A DNA stretch of 64,000 bases from Terriglobus albidus (GCF_025685425.1 NZ_JAGTAS010000029.1:1-64000); one strand, 5' to 3'. Positions 31,706 through 40,633 are shown, numbered from the stretch's first letter. The notes: generated by a model not told the origin, from the letters alone. Program-made: numbers and translations.

Positions 31706-31742
31706 GCGTGGAGCTAGCCAGCTTCACGCTTTTTGTTTTTCC
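31706..31742 (+). terminator. gyrA terminator
   Basis: GCGTGGAGCT and AGCTTCACGC pair around AGCC (one G-T pair), then TTTTTGTTTTT. Confidence 0.9.
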
Positions 31743-31754
31743 GCTAGGAAAAGA

Positions 31755-31782
31755 TTGAATTCGGTTAGGTCCCAATTACACT
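31755..31782 (+). promoter_or_regulatory. Promoter of the Mrr-like gene
   Basis: TTGAAT (31755-31760) and TACACT (31777-31782) are 16 bases apart. The ATG is 7 bases after the -10, so the mRNA would start at or near the start codon. No ribosome site is present. Confidence 0.5.
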
Positions 31783-31789
31783 ACCTCTC

Positions 31790-33532
31790 ATGTCTGTTAC
31801 AGGGCTCTATCAACGGCTGAAAGAATTGAGTAAGAACGATTTTGAGGCATTGATTGACACGCTACTTCAGGCGCGCTTTCCGAGTGCTGGTATTACGCGA
31901 GTAGATGGTGCCGGAGGTGACAAGGGTGTTGATTCTTATCATGGACGTCTGAAAGGCGGCTTGTCCGTATGGCAAGATAAACACTTTCCAAACGGCATCA
32001 AAAGTAGCCAGAAAAGAAATATTCTTGAATCTATCGGAACGGTATTCAAAAACTACCATCCGGTCCAATGGACTCTTTGTATTCCTATCGATCTAACGCC
32101 GGAAGCTAGAGAGTGGTTTGATAGCAATGTTGTAGATGCATATTCTTCAAAAGCATCAATCGAATTGCTGCAGGCGTCTAACATCGTTTATTTCCTACTT
32201 CAATACAAGAAGATTCGTGAGACTTTTTTCCCAGACGTGATATCAGATCAGAACGCCCTGCGTTCGATGATAATGAATTCAGACAATCTATCTGGTAGGC
32301 AAAAAGGGATTCTTGGCGGCGAATACGTCTCGCAGTACATTGCTGATCTCGAATCCCTTGATGAGCGTTTCTCCTATGAAGTTATAGTAGGAGGCTCACT
32401 TCCAGCAAGAGACACTCGTAACCGTCCTGGTTTATTAGCTTCGATCTTTGATGGTAGGCAAACACTCAATGTGCTTGCTAATGATCGAGTAGCGTTACAA
32501 GACGATCCAATCAAGTTTTTAGTCTCGATGTCTAGAAAAGCCGCCGAGCGAATGCACCATAGCATCAAAACGGGGCATGAGGTAAGGTTCACCGGTGAAG
32601 AATTTGTAAAGCTTGAATTACCACGCCCCATTAGCGAAATACTCGATCAATCCAAATTTGAACTGAAAGAGGTTCGATTTCAGCCACGATGGGCCAGTAA
32701 CCTAAAAAGCATCCCAGTAAAAATGATCATTCCAGGCGCAGATCCGCCAATTCGTTATGAGTATGTGTCTTTGCGGGTAAAGTATTTAGGTACTGACGAA
32801 GTGACTTTCGAAAGTGAAGGAGCACTGCCAATTAAGCTTCTGATTGTTGCCTCTCTAACTGGGGATAATCGGTGCCTGGCGAGCTTCGAGGTGGATTGCC
32901 CAGGCAAGACCTTTCGTTCAATTTCTCAGGCGATCACCTTTACCGACGCGATTATGCGCGGCGAAGAGTTTCATGTCGAGGGGTTGGAAAATCCTGAATT
33001 TTCACTAAAAATCCAGGGAGTTCCTGAAAATCAGGATGAAGACTCACGCCCCAAAGACGCGCTAAGAGCATTTGTCGATGACGCTTTAATTGTAAGTAAA
33101 TACTTGGGAAGCGATTTGGTGTTTCCTGATCAAACGCCAATTACCGACGATTATGAATTTCTTTCGTGGTTAAAGCTGGTTGCAACCGGCGAAGAATTCG
33201 AAATACAAGGTATCAGCTTTACGATGACTAAGGACTCAAGCTTGGTAGATCAAGTCGAGCTGATATCGTCGGCAAATTTTGGCGCCAAGATGGCTTTCCG
33301 AATTGACAGTGAGACGCGAGTGCTTTTCGGGATGCCAATCCGGACCGGCGATCAAATTTTGGAAGTCGACAAAATCACGCTAGACGATTTAGACGGGACT
33401 GTTCGTCGACTTAAAGCTGCACCAGAAAAAGGAGCCATCGACGTTCGGGCACTTGGGCCATCGAAGGCGCGCTACGTTCGGCAGCTACAAGGAGTTCCTT
33501 CTGCTTCACCTGCTTCTTTAGGTTCGATATAA
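31790..33532 (+). CDS. Mrr-like PD-(D/E)xK nuclease with a large uncharacterised C-terminal region
   Basis: The 580-residue protein begins with a restriction-endonuclease-like domain of the Mrr group: FEALIDTLLQARF (E19), GGDKGVDSY (D48) and VWQDKHF (Q62, K64), which is the QxK active-site variant. Residues 90-180 include a hydrolase-fold tail (PVQWTLCIPIDLTPEAREWF). The remaining 400 residues match nothing I recognise; they are beta-rich and may sense a signal or partner. The gene is plainly richer in A and T than gyrA, using AAA, AAT, TTA and GAT codons often, which suggests recent arrival. No methylase or second subunit is next to it. A one-gene defence role is inference. Confidence 0.7.
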   Translation: MSVTGLYQRLKELSKNDFEALIDTLLQARFPSAGITRVDGAGGDKGVDSYHGRLKGGLSVWQDKHFPNGIKSSQKRNILESIGTVFKNYHPVQWTLCIPIDLTPEAREWFDSNVVDAYSSKASIELLQASNIVYFLLQYKKIRETFFPDVISDQNALRSMIMNSDNLSGRQKGILGGEYVSQYIADLESLDERFSYEVIVGGSLPARDTRNRPGLLASIFDGRQTLNVLANDRVALQDDPIKFLVSMSRKAAERMHHSIKTGHEVRFTGEEFVKLELPRPISEILDQSKFELKEVRFQPRWASNLKSIPVKMIIPGADPPIRYEYVSLRVKYLGTDEVTFESEGALPIKLLIVASLTGDNRCLASFEVDCPGKTFRSISQAITFTDAIMRGEEFHVEGLENPEFSLKIQGVPENQDEDSRPKDALRAFVDDALIVSKYLGSDLVFPDQTPITDDYEFLSWLKLVATGEEFEIQGISFTMTKDSSLVDQVELISSANFGAKMAFRIDSETRVLFGMPIRTGDQILEVDKITLDDLDGTVRRLKAAPEKGAIDVRALGPSKARYVRQLQGVPSASPASLGSI

Positions 33533-33579
33533 GGCAAGCACTCGGGAACCTTCAGTGTGAAATCGTCGTACCATCGCAC

Positions 33580-34440
33580 ATGATGTGCCGATTCTTTTCC
33601 CTGTCGCTCGTCCTCTGCTCGCTCGCTGCGTATGCGCAGGATGGCTTCGAGGCGGCCAGCATTCATCCCACCAAGGAGTCTGTTCCTAACGAGCGGGATG
33701 GCTCCATCTTGGCTGAGCATGGCACGCTTCGGCTGCATGATGTCACGTTGAAGTCCTGTATTCACTATGCTTATGGCGTCTCCACCGCGCAGATTGTGGG
33801 TGGCACGAATCTCTCCGGAGAGCGGTATGACATTCTGGCCACTGCCGGGGGATCTTGGGGATGCGGAGCTGCGGCGCATGTTGCAGAGACTGCTGGCGGA
33901 GCGGTTTCATCTCACCCTGCACCACGAGCAGCGCGAGATGTGGGGATATCTCCTCTCGGTCGCTCCGGGTGGGGTGAAGGATTCGGCGGCGATCCATGCC
34001 GCGGCCGGGGAGGGTGAGCCGATCCACCAGAACTCCGAGATTGGATTTAGAGCATTTTCCCTGTTGCTGGGTATTCCGAAAGAGGCGTGAAGCGGCGTTT
34101 TCATTGCGGAAAACGCCCATAGATGCGGAAGCCCTACTCTACACCTACAGGGAAAATGCTCTAGCGCCCGCAACTTCACCATGAAGGATCTGGCGGCGTA
34201 TCTCTCCAGCCACTCGATGGTCCGGTGGCGGATGAGACCGGACTTGCGGGGCGCTATGACATCTCAGTCGACTTCCGTCGCTATGTGAATACCGGTCCTA
34301 CGACGCAGGAGGAGCGGCCGAGTGTCTTGTCCGTGTTGCGCGCCACGCTTAAGGGTGAGTTGGGATTGCAGCTTGCGGCGAAGAAGGGGATGTATGACGT
34401 TGTGATCGTGGATCACGTTGAGGCTCCGTCGGGGAATTGA
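33580..34440 (+). pseudogene. TIGR03435 family gene, frameshifted and interrupted
   Basis: Fragments of an Acidobacteria-typical TIGR03435 protein lie in three frames. The first has a signal peptide and FEAASIHPTKES, then HDVTLKSCIHYAYGV. An extra G in the run at 33846-33850 shifts it to DAELRRMLQRLLAERFHLTL. The R6 element interrupts codons at 34048. After it FTMKDLAAYLSSHSM continues, then a one-base loss near 34220 moves to RPVADETGLAGRYDISVD. Removing the element and one TA copy restores the middle frame exactly. It appears inactive; sequencing error could explain the single-base shifts but not the insertion. Confidence 0.85.
34048..34163. mobile_element. R6 miniature terminal-inverted-repeat element
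   Basis: The element runs from TAGAGCATTTTCCCTGT (34048-34064) to the perfect reverse complement ACAGGGAAAATGCTCTA (34147-34163). An inner hairpin GGCGTTTTC/GAAAACGCC (34094-34102, 34109-34117) lies between. The outer TA looks like a duplicated target, as for IS630/Tc1-type elements. It carries no transposase. Confidence 0.85.
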
Positions 34441-34456
34441 GGGTGTGGTGGTTGCC

Positions 34457-34757
34457 CGTACACTGGGTGCCCCATTCATCGCGTCGCGATGAGTGGGAAA
34501 GTCGAGCGTTAGCTCGATTCTGTTTTTCTACCTGGAAATCCCGGCAAAGCAGGTCCTTCGCTTTGCTCAGGATGACAAGCAAAAAAACAATCGCGCATAC
34601 GCGCCATATCCCACCCATCGCTTTGCGATGGATGGGGCACCCAGTGTGGTTGAGGGGCGAGAAGCGGGTCCTTCGCGATGCTCAGGATGACAAACAAAAC
34701 GGTTCGCGCGAAGCGCGAATACCCAGGTCCGAGGGGACCTGGGGCACCCGGTGCATA
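34457..34757. repeat. Cluster of three R2 units
   Basis: Units at 34457-34519, 34591-34648 and 34702-34757 have stems CCCATTCATCG/CGATGAGTGGG, CCCACCCATCG/CGATGGATGGGG and CCCAGGTCC/GGACCTGGG. The stems differ but each is self-complementary, two of them next to a TTCGAGC..GCTCGA-type hairpin. Confidence 0.8.
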
Positions 34758-34775
34758 GCCGAGTCAGATTTTGTC

Positions 34776-34997
34776 TTAGAAGGTGATGATGTCCAGTGCC
34801 GGGGTCGGCTTGATCTCAACCGGGCCGAAGACATCGCCGTGTTTGCCCTTGCTGATGTCTCCCAGGACGTTGTTCACGGTATCTTCGGTGCGGGTCTGCG
34901 GCATGTGCGTGACGCGGGTGACGCGGGCCGTGGCCTGGCAGAGGCGAAAACGATTTGGAATGCGGGTGAGTGCCTTGTACACCTGTTCAGATCGCAT
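34776..34997 (-). CDS. RNA polymerase omega-like small protein
   Basis: The 73-residue product starts MRSEQVYKALTRIPNRFRLC and contains THMPQTRTEDTVNNVL, matching the pattern of acidobacterial RpoZ-like proteins (VPNRxLLC, then PNTRIxDTxNxVL). GGAG precedes ATG 34997. Omega stabilises beta-prime assembly. It is an orphan between repeats, away from other transcription genes; whether it is the main omega or a divergent copy cannot be told. A longer start at 35069 is less likely. Confidence 0.6.
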   Translation of the reverse strand: MRSEQVYKALTRIPNRFRLCQATARVTRVTHMPQTRTEDTVNNVLGDISKGKHGDVFGPVEIKPTPALDIITF

Positions 34998-35240
34998 ATG
35001 AGACTCCAGTCGGGACAAGCCGTTAACGTTCGCGCGAAGCGGGCTCGTCGAATGACAGGCTTCAATCAAAGGAAGCGAGCAGGAAGGCGTACTGCAAGTT
35101 TACTCGGAAATTGGGGCAGCAGGTCATTATCAAAAAGAAACATTGGCATCCATTTCGTAAGTGCGTCATGAATCGCACCGAAGGGCGGTCCGTGGGTGTG
35201 ACGAGATAGTTAGATATGCGACACTCGAACGGAATAGGTC

Positions 35241-35783
35241 ATGTCTACGAAACTTGATATGCGCGAGACCGATGACGCGCTCATCATTCGTGCTGTCTGG
35301 AAGCTTTCGTTGCCGCTGCGCATTCTGCGGATCGCGGCGGAGCTTGCTGTTGGTGCATGGGTTGTTGAGAGCTTCTGGCGAGGCCCTTATCCCGTCCTCG
35401 CAGTCGCTGCTGCGGTATCCGCTGCGATTTTTCTGGTGAAGGATGTTCGCAAGGTCTGGAACGGGTCCGACGTCACCCTCACGGTAACGCAGGAAAACAT
35501 CACCAGCGAAGGGTTGGGAGATAATCACTACTCTCCCAGTTCTATGAACCGTCTGGGTTGTGATCTAACCTATGACGCCGGGAATGGTAGTGAAGACGAT
35601 CCCTATCCTTCAGGGCTCTATACCGGCCACACCTGCCTGCTGCCGGAGCTTACCGAACTTCAGACAATGCAGATAATGACTGCGATCTACGCCCGTTTTC
35701 CGGATACCGGGACAGAATCACCTGTTGTGGAAGATGGCAAGACATCGGAGTTGATCAGCCTGAATCTTGGCCGCACTTCATAA
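35241..35783 (+). CDS. Hypothetical membrane protein
   Basis: The 180-residue protein has a predicted hydrophobic hairpin at about residues 25-66 (LRIAAELAVGAWVVESFW, VLAVAAAVSAAIFLV) followed by a soluble C-terminal half rich in Asp, Ser and Thr. It starts with ATG 35241 and has no clear ribosome site. No family is recognised. It is not part of a visible operon. Confidence 0.6.
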   Translation: MSTKLDMRETDDALIIRAVWKLSLPLRILRIAAELAVGAWVVESFWRGPYPVLAVAAAVSAAIFLVKDVRKVWNGSDVTLTVTQENITSEGLGDNHYSPSSMNRLGCDLTYDAGNGSEDDPYPSGLYTGHTCLLPELTELQTMQIMTAIYARFPDTGTESPVVEDGKTSELISLNLGRTS

Positions 35784-35795
35784 CTCTCCGCTTAA

Positions 35796-36020
35796 CCCGA
35801 GTGCCCCATCCTCGCAACGCTAGGGTGGGCTAAGGGGGCACGAACTACTGCGAGCCGCAGATAAAAGAGTTAAGACTTGGTTTGAGATTTTGGGGTGATC
35901 CTTGCCCACCCTCGCGTTGCGAGGGTGGGGCACCCGCGGGGGGAAGAAGGTCGCTTAAAATCGGTTCGTGCGTAGCGCGAATACCCACGTCCCTTTAGGG
36001 ACCTGGGTATTCGGTGTGTG
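35796..36020. repeat. R2 units in the 35.8-36.0 kb spacer
   Basis: Units at 35796-35830, 35893-35940 and 35964-36020 show CCCATCC/AGGGTGGG, CCCACCCTCGCG/CGAGGGTGGGG and CCCACGTCCCT/AGGGACCTGGG stems. Confidence 0.75.
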
Positions 36021-36023
36021 GCT

Positions 36024-36052
36024 GAACATAAAGGCCGCGCTTGCGCGCGGCC
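36024..36052 (-). terminator. Terminator of the NAD(P)-binding protein gene
   Basis: GGCCGCGC/GCGCGGCC with a TTGC loop is followed on the minus strand by TTTATGTT. It lies 40 bases beyond the stop, after a run of ATTCAAC heptads (36056-36083). Confidence 0.6.
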
Positions 36053-36091
36053 CCGATTCAACCATTCAACCATTCAACAATTCAACTCGCT

Positions 36092-36742
36092 TCAATAAGC
36101 AGCCGTAAATCTCTGTCCGCGGAACTGTGGCTTTTCCAGCTCATCGGCGACTGCGATGGCGTAGTCGGCATACGAGATCTCACTCTTGCCGTTCTCACCC
36201 ACGATCAGGTCGTCTTTGCCCAAGCGGAAGGTTCCCTTGCGTGGGCCGACTTCGAAGAAAGCTGCGGGAGAGAAGTAGGTCCAGTCGATGGTCTGATTCT
36301 TCTTGAGGTTGTCGAGGAGCTTGATGTGCGAGTCGACGATCGGCAGCCACTCTGCCGGAAGATAGCCGCTGTCGCGCAGCGTCACGCGCTTGCCGTCCTG
36401 TGTCGTGACGTACAGGCTGCCGGCCCCGCCGACGACCAGCAGACGAGGTCCGCTGTTCTTGCCTCCGGCCAGCGAGACACCTTCGACCACACGGTCGGTC
36501 ATGCCGACGATCTGGTCCGTATCGTTGACCGGCGGAGCCAGGGCGCTTACGACAGCATCGGCGCCGCGTACGATAGCCGTAATCTTGTCGGGGTGGCTGG
36601 CATCATCCACCGCGGTGGTGGCTCCCGGTGCGCTGTAGTCCGCGTGGCGAGTCACCGCCACCACCTGATGTCCGCGCGACACCAGTTCTTTTACGATCTC
36701 CACACCCGATTTGCCCTTCGCTCCGTAGACGACAACCTTCAT
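36092..36742 (-). CDS. NAD(P)-binding NmrA-like oxidoreductase
   Basis: The 216-residue Rossmann-fold protein has the dinucleotide motif VVYGAKGKSGVEIVK at its start and VVVALAP-like strand VVSALAPP, fitting the atypical SDR/NmrA group that sense or reduce quinones and related compounds. The catalytic Tyr-x3-Lys of classical SDRs is not evident. GGAGG lies before ATG 36742. An 18-bp perfect palindrome lies just upstream, probably an operator. It is convergent with no neighbour and divergent from the ROK gene. Confidence 0.8.
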   Translation of the reverse strand: MKVVVYGAKGKSGVEIVKELVSRGHQVVAVTRHADYSAPGATTAVDDASHPDKITAIVRGADAVVSALAPPVNDTDQIVGMTDRVVEGVSLAGGKNSGPRLLVVGGAGSLYVTTQDGKRVTLRDSGYLPAEWLPIVDSHIKLLDNLKKNQTIDWTYFSPAAFFEVGPRKGTFRLGKDDLIVGENGKSEISYADYAIAVADELEKPQFRGQRFTAAY

Positions 36743-36756
36743 GACGATCCTCCATT

Positions 36757-36774
36757 TATTTCGATATCGAAATA
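36757..36774. promoter_or_regulatory. Putative operator palindrome
   Basis: TATTTCGATATCGAAATA is a perfect 18-bp palindrome, 14 bases before the ATG of the NAD(P)-binding protein gene and overlapping its likely start region. The regulator is not in the window. Confidence 0.55.
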
Positions 36775-36882
36775 TCGCTTCGTATGACTAGATGACCCTC
36801 GTACCTTCTCGGATGCAGGAAAAGTGACACCGAGGCCGGGCACAGGTTAGAGTTGCGGTGAAAACGGAGCAAGGAAAGGGCC

Positions 36883-37767
36883 ATGGCGAAGACGATAGGC
36901 ATCATGCTCACTGAAGGAATTGAAGCCGGCGTGGTGGAGGACAACGCGCTGGTGGGGCCGACCACTCATTTTCCGGAAAATCGGTGGGAGACGGACGCCC
37001 TGGTCGAGAAGCCTCATGAAGACCTGGTAGAGCTGTTGTGCGATCGGATTCTCGATCTCGCCCAGGGCCACAACGACGTTACCGCCGTGGGGCTTGGCCT
37101 GCCCGGCCTGGTTCGGCAGGGCGTGGTGGAAGAGGCGCCGAACCTGCCGCAACTGAAGGGCGCCAAGATTCAGCAGGCGGTGAGCTTTGCCCTGCATGAG
37201 CGCGGATTCGATACCAATGTAAAAACCGTCAACGATGCCGACGCCATGGCCGCCGGCCTGGCGGCGCAGTTCGGCAAGCTTGACCGCATGATCCGCGTCT
37301 GGACGCTCGGCCGCGGCATCGGCTATGGCCGCTATCCGTTTATCGACGGCGTGTGGGAGGGCGGCCATATGGTGGTCACGCTCGACGATAAGGAGCGCTA
37401 CTGCGGCTGCGGCGGACGCGGACATTTGGAAGGCATCATGGGGCATCGCGCCATGCGCATGCGCTTCCTCGATCTGGAGCCGGAAGAGGTCTTCGAAATG
37501 GCGAAGAAGGGCGACGATCGCTGCCTGCAGTTCAAGAAGCTCTGGCACAAGGCGCTGGCCGCGGCCACAGCCAGCAGCATTCATATGACCGGGCCCGGGA
37601 AGTTCTACCTCACCGGCGTGAACACGCGTTACATCGATCTGCCGATGCTGGAAAACTATGTGCACCAGATGGTGACGATGAGTCCGCTGCAGAGCTTCTC
37701 GATCGAGGTTGTGAAGGACTCGGCCGGTACTGCGGTCCGCGGCGCCGGGATTGTTGCGGGGATGTAG
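36883..37767 (+). CDS. ROK family sugar kinase or regulator-like protein
   Basis: The 294-residue protein has ROK features: an ATP site near the start (partly degenerate, GIMLTEGIEAG), GLGLPGLV, VNDADAMAAG and the zinc-binding loop ERYCGCGGRGHLEGIMG. No DNA-binding extension is present, so it is a kinase rather than a repressor. Glucose or a similar hexose is the likely substrate but this is inferred. AAGGAAAGGG precedes ATG 36883. A terminator follows. Confidence 0.8.
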   Translation: MAKTIGIMLTEGIEAGVVEDNALVGPTTHFPENRWETDALVEKPHEDLVELLCDRILDLAQGHNDVTAVGLGLPGLVRQGVVEEAPNLPQLKGAKIQQAVSFALHERGFDTNVKTVNDADAMAAGLAAQFGKLDRMIRVWTLGRGIGYGRYPFIDGVWEGGHMVVTLDDKERYCGCGGRGHLEGIMGHRAMRMRFLDLEPEEVFEMAKKGDDRCLQFKKLWHKALAAATASSIHMTGPGKFYLTGVNTRYIDLPMLENYVHQMVTMSPLQSFSIEVVKDSAGTAVRGAGIVAGM

Positions 37768-37818
37768 CGCCTCTGGCGAGGCGGGTTGAATAGTTGGTTA
37801 GTTGAATGGTTGAATAGT

Positions 37819-37853
37819 CAAAGGCCGCGCGTGAAGCGCGGCCTTTGGTTTTG
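37819..37853 (+). terminator. Terminator of the ROK gene
   Basis: CAAAGGCCGCGC and GCGCGGCCTTTG pair around GTGAA, then GTTTTG. Degenerate GTTGAATAGTT repeats lie between the stop and the stem. Confidence 0.8.
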
Positions 37854-37880
37854 CTCGAGCCGTGCGCGTTGCCGGAAGAT

Positions 37881-38167
37881 TGCCCTCAGCGGCTGAAGCC
37901 GCTTTATTGGCGGCCGGTGCGGGACGGCTGAAGCCGTCCCCTTAAGCAAGACCAGAGCGCCTCTGGCGCTCTCTCTGGGCAGCGTTGCTGGCCAGGAAGT
38001 AAGCTTTCGGGATCATCTTCATCAACCACATCAATTACGAATCGCGGAGCTGTTCGCACCGAAGGTGCGAATGCCTTGCTTCGAATGCCTTGCTTAAGGA
38101 CACGGCTTCAGCCGTGTCGTAGCAGAGGTGGTGAGGAAAGCGGCTTCAGCCGCTGAGGGCGATGTCT
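37881..38167. repeat. Inverted pair of R1 elements
   Basis: CCTCAGCGGCTGAAGCCGC... GTCCCCTTAAGCAAG on the left is mirrored by GCTTAAGGACACGGCTTCAG ... GCGGCTTCAGCCGCTGAGGG on the right. Bases 38168-38398 show no gene. Confidence 0.85.
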
Positions 38168-38398
38168 TGCGTCCGAAAACATCCGAATCAGTCGCCTGCG
38201 CATGAGTAATCTTCTGCATTGCTCTTGCCGATAGAGAGGGTGCGCCCTCGTGTTACCGTGATGGCAAAACAAGAAACTGGCCGGCCCGAAGATGCTTCCT
38301 GCAGGAAAGTACATGGACAATCCAGGGGGAACGATGTACCTTGCAGGTTACCGAGCGGGCCCGCTTTTCGTGTCGGATTCTGACGAATGTGGAGCTGT

Positions 38399-40633
38399 AT
38401 GGTAACGCATCCCCCTACCGGAGCAGTACCGGCTGCGCTTCCCCCGAACGAGGATGAACGTCTTGCAGTACTACGCAGCCTTTGCATCATGGACACGCCT
38501 TCCGAGCCGGCTTTCGATCAGCTCACGGCGATGGGGGTCAAGATCTTTTCTGTTCCTATCGCATTGATCTCGCTGGTCGATAAGGATCGCCAGTTCTTCA
38601 AGTCAGTCCAGGGAACGCCCATTCGGGAGACGCCGCGCGATCTCTCCTTCTGCGCTCACTCGCTGCTGACGCAAGGCGAGACCGTCATTCCCGATGCGCG
38701 TCTTGATCCTCGCTTTGCGGCGAATCCGTTTGTTGTGGAGGAGCCGTTTGTTCGCTTTTATGCCAGCTCTCCGATCATCACACCAAGCGGCATCCGTCTC
38801 GGCAGCTTCTGCATCATCGACCGCGAGCCGCGCACGCTGAATGAGCACGAGACTGAGCTGTTGCGTCACCTGGCCACTGCCGCCTCGTATCTGATCGAGC
38901 AGCGCACCACGGCATTGCAGCTTGAGCACGCGAAGCAGCAGATCGATCTAGCCAGCGAGCGTTACCGGCTGGCGACCAGCGCCACCTCGGACGGCATCTG
39001 GGATTGGGACCTCCGCTCCGGCCAGATCTATCTTTCGGCTCGCTGCAGCGCGCTGCTTGGTTATGGCGGACAGGAGCGTATCACCAGCCTGCGCGGATGC
39101 TACCGGCATATCCATCGGGGCGACCGTAAGCGGATCCATGAAGAGATCGCACACGCGCTACATGGTCAGCAGAACTTCAGTTGCGAGTTCCGCTATCTGC
39201 ATTGCGATGGAGAGTGGCGGTGGGCCGGGTGCAGCGGCCTGCTGCTGACCGGCGCTTCGGGCGAGCCGCAACGCATGGTAGGCGCGTTGAGCGACCGTAA
39301 CCAGATCCGCGCCATTGATCCGCTGACGCATCTTCATAACCGGGCCTCGTTCATCGACCGTATCCAGAGCCGCATTGATAAGTCCTCCAGCGGTGAAGAG
39401 ACGTATGCCGTGATCTATGTCGACATCGATCACTTCAAGCGCATCAATGACAGCCTGGGACATGCGGAAGGCGATGTGGTTCTGCTTGAGATTGCAGCGC
39501 GGATCCGCAAGAGCCTTGCCGACCGGCCACATAGTTGTGCGGCGCGCCTCAGCAGTGACGAGTTCGCCATTCTGCTGGCGCATGCTCCTGGCGAGGAGGA
39601 TATTGCTGCTTACGTGCAGCGATTGCAGGAGACGTTGCAGGCGCCGGTAATCAGCCGCGAGCAGACACTCTTTCTTTCGGCCAGTATCGGAATCGCGACT
39701 GCGGATGCATTGGTACGCGATGCACAGAGCATGCTGGAGAACGCCGATCTTGCCATGTATCACGCCAAGAACTCGGGCCGTTCCGCCCATGTGGCGTTTG
39801 CTCCGCACATGCGGGAGGATGCGGCAAAGCGGGTCCAACTGGAGCTGGACCTGCGGCGGGCGCTGGAGCGGGACGAGATCGTTCTCTACTACCAGCCCAA
39901 GGTAGCCCTGCTTACCGGGCAGGTGATTGGCTTTGAGGCGCTGGTGCGCTGGAAGCATCCCGAGGGAGAGATGATCTCGCCGGCTGAGTTTATTCCTGTG
40001 GCCGAGGAGACGGGGCTGATCCGCGATCTTGGCATGGTCACGCTGCGGCAGGCGATCCGGCAGGCGGCGCAGTGGCGCAAGGATGGAATTCTGACCGATG
40101 AGATGAACGTCGCCGTCAATATCTCCGGCCGTCAGATCGGTGATAAAAACCTTGTGGGCTTCATTCGCGATCAGTTGCAGGAGAACGGACTTCCGGCGCA
40201 GAACCTGCGGCTGGAGGTGACGGAGAGTCTGCTGATCAACAGCGACGCAACCACCGGTGAGTTCTTCCGCGAGATCAAGGCGCTGGGCATCGGTATCGAT
40301 ATGGATGACTTCGGTACGGGATACTCTTCACTGAGCTATCTGCATCGTTTCCCGTTCGACGCGCTGAAGGTGGACCGCTCGTTCGTGCAACGCATCGACC
40401 AGACGGAAGAGAGTCTGAGCCTTCCACGGTCGATTGTGGCTCTGGGCAAGGCGCTGGGGATGCGCGTGCTGGCGGAGGGCATTGAGAACATGGAGCAACT
40501 GACGCAGCTTATCCGCATCGAGTGCGGCTATGGGCAGGGTTATCTGTTTTCGAAGCCGGTCCCCGCGGAAGAGGTGCCGGAGATGATGCGGCATCTCGAT
40601 AGCAAGATCCGCATGGAGCTTATGGCTTCGTAG
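38399..40633 (+). CDS. GAF-PAS-GGDEF-EAL cyclic-di-GMP phosphodiesterase
   Basis: The 744-residue protein has a GAF sensor domain (residues about 25-165), a PAS domain (190-300), a GGDEF domain (310-465) and an EAL domain (480-735); numbers count from a Met four codons upstream. The GGDEF motif is SSDEF (ARLSSDEFAILL), so cyclase activity is doubtful. The EAL domain keeps GFEALVRW, DDFGTGYSSLSYL and KVDRSFV, so breakdown of cyclic di-GMP is likely. No membrane segment is seen; signals are probably cytoplasmic. GGAG lies just before ATG 38399; ATG 38387 is the alternative. Confidence 0.88.
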   Translation: MVTHPPTGAVPAALPPNEDERLAVLRSLCIMDTPSEPAFDQLTAMGVKIFSVPIALISLVDKDRQFFKSVQGTPIRETPRDLSFCAHSLLTQGETVIPDARLDPRFAANPFVVEEPFVRFYASSPIITPSGIRLGSFCIIDREPRTLNEHETELLRHLATAASYLIEQRTTALQLEHAKQQIDLASERYRLATSATSDGIWDWDLRSGQIYLSARCSALLGYGGQERITSLRGCYRHIHRGDRKRIHEEIAHALHGQQNFSCEFRYLHCDGEWRWAGCSGLLLTGASGEPQRMVGALSDRNQIRAIDPLTHLHNRASFIDRIQSRIDKSSSGEETYAVIYVDIDHFKRINDSLGHAEGDVVLLEIAARIRKSLADRPHSCAARLSSDEFAILLAHAPGEEDIAAYVQRLQETLQAPVISREQTLFLSASIGIATADALVRDAQSMLENADLAMYHAKNSGRSAHVAFAPHMREDAAKRVQLELDLRRALERDEIVLYYQPKVALLTGQVIGFEALVRWKHPEGEMISPAEFIPVAEETGLIRDLGMVTLRQAIRQAAQWRKDGILTDEMNVAVNISGRQIGDKNLVGFIRDQLQENGLPAQNLRLEVTESLLINSDATTGEFFREIKALGIGIDMDDFGTGYSSLSYLHRFPFDALKVDRSFVQRIDQTEESLSLPRSIVALGKALGMRVLAEGIENMEQLTQLIRIECGYGQGYLFSKPVPAEEVPEMMRHLDSKIRMELMAS

